DNA from: Thermoplasmata archaeon
Lineage (GTDB): Archaea > Thermoplasmatota > Thermoplasmata > Thermoplasmatales > Thermoplasmataceae
Assembly (NCBI GenBank): GCA_021850835.1
Contig: JAJZKS010000042.1
Location: forward strand, 1 to 9,954
Reading direction: 5' to 3'
Length of the DNA: 9,954 bases
Below the pieces are notes generated by a model. The model worked only from the letters and a program-made list of their open reading frames with translations. It was not told the origin of the DNA and did no database searches. The stretch's first letter is position 1. Each line of letters starts with the position of its first letter. A program made the position numbers and the translations under genes. Below, piece after piece: positions 6,307 to 9,954 of this stretch.

Positions 6307-7194
6307 TCAGGCAGGCTTTTTGCCATGTTCTTTCAAATCCCGTTTTACTGCAAGCGAGTTCAGGAATTCATAACTCACCGCACCATCCAGCAGCGTCTCG
6401 TACTTCTCCTGTTCCAATATTTCCTTGCCAATCCGCCAGAGGAGTCCCATGGCAGCATAAGAAGCCCCGGGGCCGAAACTCAGTCTAGTTATACCCATTT
6501 GCTTTAATTCAGCGATGGTGGGCAGTCCATTTCTAATCATCAGATTGGTAGGTGCTTCAACGGATTCAACAAATTGTGAAATTAAACTCTTGTCAGTTAA
6601 ACCCATGGGGTAAATGCAATCTGCACCTGCCTCCATATACTTTTTAGATCTGGAAATTGCATTTTCAAGCCTTTGTTCCGATTCTGATCCTTTGTCATGT
6701 ACAAATGCATCTGTTCTGGCATTTATTACGAAACTAATACCCAGTTCGTCTGCGAGATGCCTAATGGAAGTAATTTTCCTGCATTGTTCCTCAGGATCGT
6801 AGAGTTCATTACTCAAAGGAATTGAGTCTTCTAAGTTCAGGCCAACCGCGCCTGCTTCAATTACCTCTCTTACAGACCTTACGACGTCTTCTTCAGAACT
6901 CCCAAAACCTGAGACCATGTCGACACTCAGTGGGACAGATAGAACACAAGATATCTTTCGCACAGTGGTAATAAACTCGCTCCATGGAATAGATTCCCCG
7001 TCCATGTATCCCAGTGACACAAGCATACCTGCACTGGATGTTGCAACTGATGAAAACCCTACTTCTTCAAACAACCGTGCGCTTGGGACGTCCCATGCGT
7101 TCGGTATCACGAAGAAATTCCCGAGCCTGTGCTGGGACCGGAACTGCTTTGCCCGTTTTGCCTGGTTTTCTAGTTCTAGCCCGTTTAGTTGCAT
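6307..7194 (-). CDS. Isocitrate lyase/PEP mutase superfamily protein
   Basis: The 295-residue protein is a TIM-barrel enzyme of the ICL/PEPM superfamily, close to the PEP_mutase subgroup (Pfam PF13714-like, from recall). Motifs in order are IPNAWDVPSAR (30-40), ATSSAG (51-56), VDMVSGFG (91-98), GLNLEDS (118-124), VINARTDAF (156-164), AGADCIYPMGL (189-199), and LSFGPGASYAAMG near 238-250. These enzymes make or break C-C or P-C bonds next to an alpha-keto acid with bound Mg2+. The isocitrate lyase Cys motif (KKCGH) is absent, so it is not a true isocitrate lyase. Asp92 of the D-x-D/E metal motif is kept, but the second acidic position is Val94. Glu122 and Arg160 are present. The reaction is unknown. 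It is transcribed toward the NTF2-like gene and is divergent from the gene for the 205-residue protein. Confidence 0.85.
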   Translation of the reverse strand: MQLNGLELENQAKRAKQFRSQHRLGNFFVIPNAWDVPSARLFEEVGFSSVATSSAGMLVSLGYMDGESIPWSEFITTVRKISCVLSVPLSVDMVSGFGSSEEDVVRSVREVIEAGAVGLNLEDSIPLSNELYDPEEQCRKITSIRHLADELGISFVINARTDAFVHDKGSESEQRLENAISRSKKYMEAGADCIYPMGLTDKSLISQFVESVEAPTNLMIRNGLPTIAELKQMGITRLSFGPGASYAAMGLLWRIGKEILEQEKYETLLDGAVSYEFLNSLAVKRDLKEHGKKPA

Positions 7195-7282
7195 TTCTAT
7201 TAAAGAGCTAAATCTCTTATTTCAAACTTTAGTGTTGGCGGATCTCCAAGTTGCGCAAAGAAAACAGTCCTCTCTATACAGA

Positions 7283-7293
7283 AAAATAATTAT
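7283..7293 (+). promoter_or_regulatory. TATA-like box for the 205-residue unknown protein gene
   Basis: AAAATAATTAT is centred about 28 bp upstream of ATG 7316, ideal spacing for a leaderless archaeal transcript. No ribosome-binding site precedes the ATG, which agrees with that reading. Confidence 0.45.
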
Positions 7294-7315
7294 CTCTACG
7301 CTGCTTATATTTTAC

Positions 7316-7933
7316 ATGGGAACTTACAGGGTCGTTGAGCACATCAAGGACAGAAGTGCCAACGGGCACAGCTTCAATGTAATGGCGATTGAATTCAAGG
7401 AACCATCTTATGTGAAGGTAAAAGCTGATTCACTTCCAAAGGTAGGTTCTCTATTGACGGTAGAGGGCGACAGTGTTTCACTTGACGGGAAACCTCTTGG
7501 CAAAGTTTCGGAAAAGAAAAGTGCGGAGGATGTCAGGGTAAGCCTGAAATTTGACATAAAATATACCGGCGGCTATTCAATGGACGGAAAGACCATCTAC
7601 CTCGACGAGCATTTCCCTAAGTTTTTCACCGTCGAAGGCAAGAATGTAAGCACAGTGGAAAGTATCGGCCTGCATCATGAACTGCCTGAGAAATGGATGT
7701 CGGATAATGGATATGAATACCCCTATGCACATGAAATTGCAACTGGAATTGAGAAGATGTATGTGGAATCACTTGGCGTAACGTGGAAAGGGTATTGCGA
7801 TGAGGTTGACAAAAATCTCAGGAGAGTTTACAGCAGGCTGCTTGAAAAATCACCACCATCCCTGGACCTTGCCCCATACCTTTACTGCAGGGACCGTGAA
7901 GCACTGAAGGAAATCAGGGATAGTGAAGAATAA
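7316..7933 (+). CDS. Unknown protein with HHELPE...AHE...E motif, possible metal-binding domain
   Basis: The protein has 205 residues, and I do not recognise an established named family. The first part (about 1-70) looks like a small beta-rich domain (EGDSVSLDGKPLGKVSE). The second part (about 76-165) contains GGYSMDGKTIYLDEHFPKFF, then GLHHELPEKW (118-127), YPYAHEIATGIE (135-146) and SLGVTWKGYCDEVDK. The clustered His120, His121, Glu122, Glu125, His139, Glu140 and Glu146 suggest a metal site. The layout recalls uncharacterised bacterial and phage-associated proteins with HExxE and AHxxA segments (from memory, unverified). No signal or membrane segment is visible. The same frame is open upstream to 6917, but that part is antisense to the PEP mutase-like gene. 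ATG 7316 is chosen because a TATA-like box sits 28 bp before it and the stretch before it lacks protein-like character. Confidence 0.75.
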   Translation: MGTYRVVEHIKDRSANGHSFNVMAIEFKEPSYVKVKADSLPKVGSLLTVEGDSVSLDGKPLGKVSEKKSAEDVRVSLKFDIKYTGGYSMDGKTIYLDEHFPKFFTVEGKNVSTVESIGLHHELPEKWMSDNGYEYPYAHEIATGIEKMYVESLGVTWKGYCDEVDKNLRRVYSRLLEKSPPSLDLAPYLYCRDREALKEIRDSEE

Positions 7934-7996
7934 ACTGGAAATTTATCTCAGATATGGGGCCTAGCTTTATTCGATATTTAACCAATCAAATTTCTA

Positions 7997-8019
7997 TAAT
8001 GCCAACTGCTAAGGCATTA
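7997..8019. repeat. 7-bp inverted repeat after the 205-residue protein gene
   Basis: TAATGCC (7997-8003) and GGCATTA (8013-8019) form a perfect 7-bp stem with a 9-base loop, 64 bp past the stop at 7933. It may be a transcript-end hairpin or an operator for the downstream operon. No T tract follows. Confidence 0.4.
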
Positions 8020-8046
8020 GGGTAAACGGTCAAATAAAGTACAGGA

Positions 8047-8054
8047 TTATTTAA
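8047..8054 (+). promoter_or_regulatory. TATA-like box upstream of the two-TM/toastrack operon
   Basis: TTATTTAA within GGATTATTTAATTG is the best TATA candidate in the gap before 8138. A start about 25 bp downstream would fall near 8072-8078, inside the left arm of the inverted repeat at 8068-8114. The transcript would then have a leader of about 60 bases carrying the GAGG ribosome site (8127-8130). Confidence 0.4.
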
Positions 8055-8067
8055 TTGCAGGCAGAGA

Positions 8068-8114
8068 GCCATGGACCCATCCCAGAAGAGCAGCGAGTGC
8101 TGCTTGTCCATGGC
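8068..8114. repeat. Nested inverted repeat in the leader of the toastrack operon
   Basis: The outer arms GCCATGGAC (8068-8076) and GTCCATGGC (8106-8114) are perfect 9-bp complements. Inside them AGCAGC (8089-8094) and GCTGCT (8099-8104) form a second perfect stem around a GAGT loop, extended by one G-T pair. On the 3' side the two stems stack without a gap; the 5' side has an 11-base bulge (8077-8087). Each outer arm also contains the palindrome CCATGG, with centres 39 bp apart, so the arms could instead be paired operator half-sites. The element ends 12 bp before the GAGG ribosome site of the two-TM gene. Confidence 0.6.
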
Positions 8115-8148
8115 CATAACCTGCATGAGGGACTTAAATGCCAGATGA
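8071..8148 (+). CDS. Possible 25-residue leader ORF overlapping the two-TM gene
   Basis: ATG 8071 lies within the left arm of the inverted repeat and opens a 25-codon frame ending at TGA 8146-8148. This runs 11 bases into the downstream gene in another frame. The peptide contains ECC and a third cysteine in ITC, and has no similarity I recognise. If the TATA-like box at 8047-8054 is used, this ATG would be at or near the transcript 5' end. It could be a translated leader coupled to the next gene, or a chance frame. Confidence 0.2.
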   Translation: MDPSQKSSECCLSMAITCMRDLNAR

Positions 8149-8416
8149 CAGGGTTAAGCTTGCAATGGCCCTTAGCATTCCAATCTGGGTAGCCATGTCA
8201 GTTTTTGTTATAGTTGGTGCCATTTATGGCGGCGTAAGCGGCTTAGGAGTGGCATTCGCCGCCGTGTTTTTCGCAACTATCTTCTGGTTTGTGGCTGTCT
8301 CCAAGGTACTGGGAGAAAACAGGGAATCAAGGCCATATGCTCCTTCCAGCATAGATAGCAGGCTTTCCTACATAGAGGACAAACTTAACGAAATTGCAAG
8401 AGCAAAGAAGGAGTAG
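8138..8416 (+). CDS. Two-TM small membrane protein with charged C-terminal helix
   Basis: The 92-residue protein has two hydrophobic segments (about 9-30 and 35-57) joined by a short glycine-rich turn (YGGVSGLG). A cytoplasmic tail follows, ending in a charged amphipathic helix (DSRLSYIEDKLNEIARAKKE, 73-92). This plan resembles small stress-module membrane proteins such as LiaI/PspB-type partners, but no diagnostic motif allows assignment to one of those families. The start is firm: an in-frame stop (TAA, 8135-8137) immediately precedes ATG 8138, and GAGG (8127-8130) lies 7 bases upstream. It is separated by only 2 bp from the toastrack-like gene, whose ribosome site GGAG lies inside the last codons of this gene, so the two are one operon. 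It probably acts in the membrane together with that protein (inference). Confidence 0.72.
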   Translation: MPDDRVKLAMALSIPIWVAMSVFVIVGAIYGGVSGLGVAFAAVFFATIFWFVAVSKVLGENRESRPYAPSSIDSRLSYIEDKLNEIARAKKE

Positions 8417-8418
8417 CC

Positions 8419-9300
8419 ATGAACCAGCAGGGGAAATTGATGCTGACCCTCAAGGCCATTTTCGTAGTCATGCTTGTGGCATCGGCAAGCATAGTGCTGG
8501 CATCCGCTTTTTTCTCGAGCTACTTTGAGCCTTTCACATGGAATCCAAGCAGCTCGGCATCAGATATATCCAGTACATACAACCCTCTTCCCAATTATAC
8601 CCTTACGGTAACTTCAGGCAATTGTGCAGTGAATGTGATCCCAACCACAGATAACGGCCTGAGGGCAACACTCAACGTTAACACCAGCTTTTTCCTGAAA
8701 GCATTTGCGAAGATTGATGTTACAGCGGTCAACAATACCTATGAAATTCAACTGGAAACGCCACAGTATTGGGGTGCAAATGCAGTTGCAAATGTGTACA
8801 TCCCCTCCACCATCACTTCCAACGCGCTCACTATTAGCCTGCAGAATGGTGCAATAACATCAGATGTGCCAAACGTGGTCAAAGTGTTATCTGTGGAGAC
8901 AACCAATGGGCAGATTAACGTCATGGGCCAGAATGTGCTCAATATAAACACCCAGGATACCAATGGAAACACTTACATTTCAGTAAACTCTTTTGCCGCC
9001 ATCACAAGCAGTGCAGTAAATGGCAATGTTCAGCTTACAGTTGCCGGAGCCACTACAAATGGCTCCATTTCTCTGTCAACCACCAACGGGAATGTGAACT
9101 ATTACGCTAATCCAGGCTCAAACCTCAGCATTTCAGCTACCACAGTAAACGGTGCTGTGTCAATATCCGGCATAACCTGCGATTCCTCTGTTTCCAACAT
9201 CAGGCAGCTTGTTGGAACTGTAAATGGCGGGGGTACCTCTGTTGTCCTTGCTACTGTGAATGGAAATGTCAAAATTGGGTCAAGTCTTGCCGTAATGTGA
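8419..9300 (+). CDS. Membrane-anchored DUF4097-like 'toastrack' beta-repeat protein
   Basis: The 293-residue protein starts with a signal anchor (about residues 9-32: a short basic N-terminus, then a hydrophobic run ending ASAFFSS). A Ser/Thr/Asn-rich exported region follows. From about residue 140 onward Asn-Gly turns recur every 10-20 residues (143, 163, 182, 201, 214, 223, 244, 269, 281) in the pattern TTNGxIxx or TVNGxVxx. This is the hallmark of DUF4097/'putative adhesin' toastrack repeats, single-stranded right-handed beta structures found beside PspC/LiaI-type envelope-stress genes in bacteria. Five N-glycosylation sequons (Asn59, 88, 105, 214, 235) support an extracytoplasmic location. 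AAGGAG sits 5 bases before the ATG, and the gene is 2 bp after the two-TM gene. It may sense or stabilise the cell surface. A surface or adhesin role is equally possible. Confidence 0.78.
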   Translation: MNQQGKLMLTLKAIFVVMLVASASIVLASAFFSSYFEPFTWNPSSSASDISSTYNPLPNYTLTVTSGNCAVNVIPTTDNGLRATLNVNTSFFLKAFAKIDVTAVNNTYEIQLETPQYWGANAVANVYIPSTITSNALTISLQNGAITSDVPNVVKVLSVETTNGQINVMGQNVLNINTQDTNGNTYISVNSFAAITSSAVNGNVQLTVAGATTNGSISLSTTNGNVNYYANPGSNLSISATTVNGAVSISGITCDSSVSNIRQLVGTVNGGGTSVVLATVNGNVKIGSSLAVM

Positions 9301-9306
9301 TTTTTT
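9301..9306 (+). terminator. Oligo-T terminator of the two-TM/toastrack operon
   Basis: Six T residues begin directly after the TGA stop at 9298-9300 and continue into an A/T-rich TTTATTACTTT stretch, in a 21-bp convergent gap. This fits hairpin-independent archaeal termination. Confidence 0.5.
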
Positions 9307-9321
9307 ATTACTTTGCCTGAT

Positions 9322-9954
9322 TCAAGACTGATCCTCGAGCCTCTTTATGGCAATGTCCACGTACTTCTTTGATACATCAAAGCCAACATAATGGCGATTC
9401 AGCCTGCTCGCAACTTTTGTCGTTGTTCCCACACCATTGAACGGATCAAGCACAATATCCTCCTGAAACGAAAACAGTTTTATGACGCGCTCGGCAAGTT
9501 TTTCAGGAAACATTGCAGGATGATTGTATTCTTTCATTTTCTTCTCCGGAGCTATGCTCCATCTCGCGTTGACCCATTCCTTGAATTCCGTATCTGTTAT
9601 ATCGGAAAGTGCACTATTTCCAGGATGCTTGAGGTCTCCCTTTGAAAACACCTCGATGAATTCCCATGTATATTTCAGGTAAGGGTTGCTGGGGCTCTTC
9701 CAACTGCCCCAGGCGGTGTATTTTGCGTTGTAGTTGTTTTTTTCCCAGAGGATCTCGTTCCGCCAGATCATCCTGTTCCGCATGAAGAAATCTGAGATTA
9801 TGTGATGAGCAGGAATGAAATCTGAGTACAAAGGCTGGACATTGACTGCTATTCTGCCACCATACTTTGTCACCCTGATGCATTCTTTGAATATTGCAAA
9901 GAGTTTTTCGAAATAGACATTCCAGTCGACCCCGTCCCGGTGTTCTTGAACATG
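9322..9954 (-). CDS. Beta-class DNA methyltransferase (N4-cytosine or N6-adenine), C-terminal part
   Basis: The minus-strand frame is open from the right edge to TGA at 9322-9324, giving 210 visible residues. The GTG at 9873 is internal, since upstream codons (for example DWNVYFEKLF) continue the protein. The visible order is GSWKSPSNPYLKYTWEFIEVFSKGD (region 56-80, counted from the GTG), then motif X HPAMFPEKL (118-126), then the AdoMet-binding motif I LDPFNGVGTT (142-151) and motif II YVGFDVSKKYVDIAIKRL. Motif I C-terminal to the target region is the beta-class arrangement. The catalytic (S/D)PPY motif should lie beyond the edge, so N4-cytosine versus N6-adenine cannot be settled. The 'GSWxSPxNP...E.I.VFSKG' block resembles N4-cytosine-type enzymes. 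It could belong to a restriction-modification pair or be solitary; no nuclease is visible on this side. Confidence 0.88.
   Translation of the reverse strand, partial: HVQEHRDGVDWNVYFEKLFAIFKECIRVTKYGGRIAVNVQPLYSDFIPAHHIISDFFMRNRMIWRNEILWEKNNYNAKYTAWGSWKSPSNPYLKYTWEFIEVFSKGDLKHPGNSALSDITDTEFKEWVNARWSIAPEKKMKEYNHPAMFPEKLAERVIKLFSFQEDIVLDPFNGVGTTTKVASRLNRHYVGFDVSKKYVDIAIKRLEDQS

Noticed and set aside
6917..7315. Upstream extension of the 205-residue protein frame, giving a 338-residue ORF
   Set aside because: This part is antisense to the well-supported PEP mutase-like gene and lacks protein-like character. ATG 7316 has a TATA-like box at the right distance.
8700..9290. DNA-level tandem repeats in the toastrack gene
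   Set aside because: The Asn-Gly periodicity is clear in protein but the nucleotide units are too divergent and irregularly spaced to be a tandem DNA repeat; no CRISPR-like repeat-spacer pattern is present.
9614..9883. 89-codon minus-strand ORF inside the methyltransferase region
   Set aside because: It is an alternative frame of the methyltransferase, whose own frame carries intact motifs X, I and II.

Overview
The window reads as a stretch of archaeal chromosome, most likely from a Thermoplasmata-type euryarchaeon (inference). A/T-rich TATA-like boxes lie about 20-30 bp upstream of several start codons, consistent with leaderless transcripts. Other genes carry short GGAG, GAGG or GGTGA ribosome sites. 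Arg codons are mainly AGG/AGA. One gene looks like the archaeal HTH+ACT amino-acid regulator family (COG2150-like), and two membrane-anchored exported proteins are rich in N-glycosylation sequons. Base composition is moderate (estimated by eye in the mid-40s % GC). No rRNA, tRNA, CRISPR array, insertion sequence or prophage was seen.

Layout. (1) Positions 1-803 hold the C-terminal two thirds of an MFS transporter, cut by the left edge. (2) Converging on it is a minus-strand operon, an APC-superfamily permease followed by an arginase/agmatinase-family ureohydrolase. The two overlap by the ATGA motif, which suggests uptake and hydrolysis of a guanidino compound such as agmatine or arginine. (3) Next on the minus strand come a small membrane-anchored OB-fold-like protein and an HTH+ACT regulator. 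(4) Divergent from the regulator, and possibly sharing a TATA element with it, are an MDR-type NADPH:quinone oxidoreductase and a small NTF2/SnoaL-like protein. (5) Convergent to these is a PEP mutase/isocitrate lyase superfamily enzyme with an altered metal-site motif. (6) Divergent from it is a 205-residue protein of unknown function with an HHELPE...AHE...E motif. (7) A structured 204-bp intergenic region with two inverted repeats and a mini-ORF precedes a tight two-gene operon: a two-TM protein with a charged C-terminal helix, then a membrane-anchored DUF4097-like ('toastrack') beta-repeat protein. (8) Converging on that operon is the C-terminal part of a beta-class DNA methyltransferase, cut by the right edge.

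Most of the window is ordinary metabolism and transport. The parts most worth a second look are the two-TM/toastrack pair with its inverted-repeat leader, which resembles a minimal archaeal counterpart of bacterial envelope-stress modules, and the unknown 205-residue protein. I did not find convincing evidence of a larger undescribed multi-gene system.
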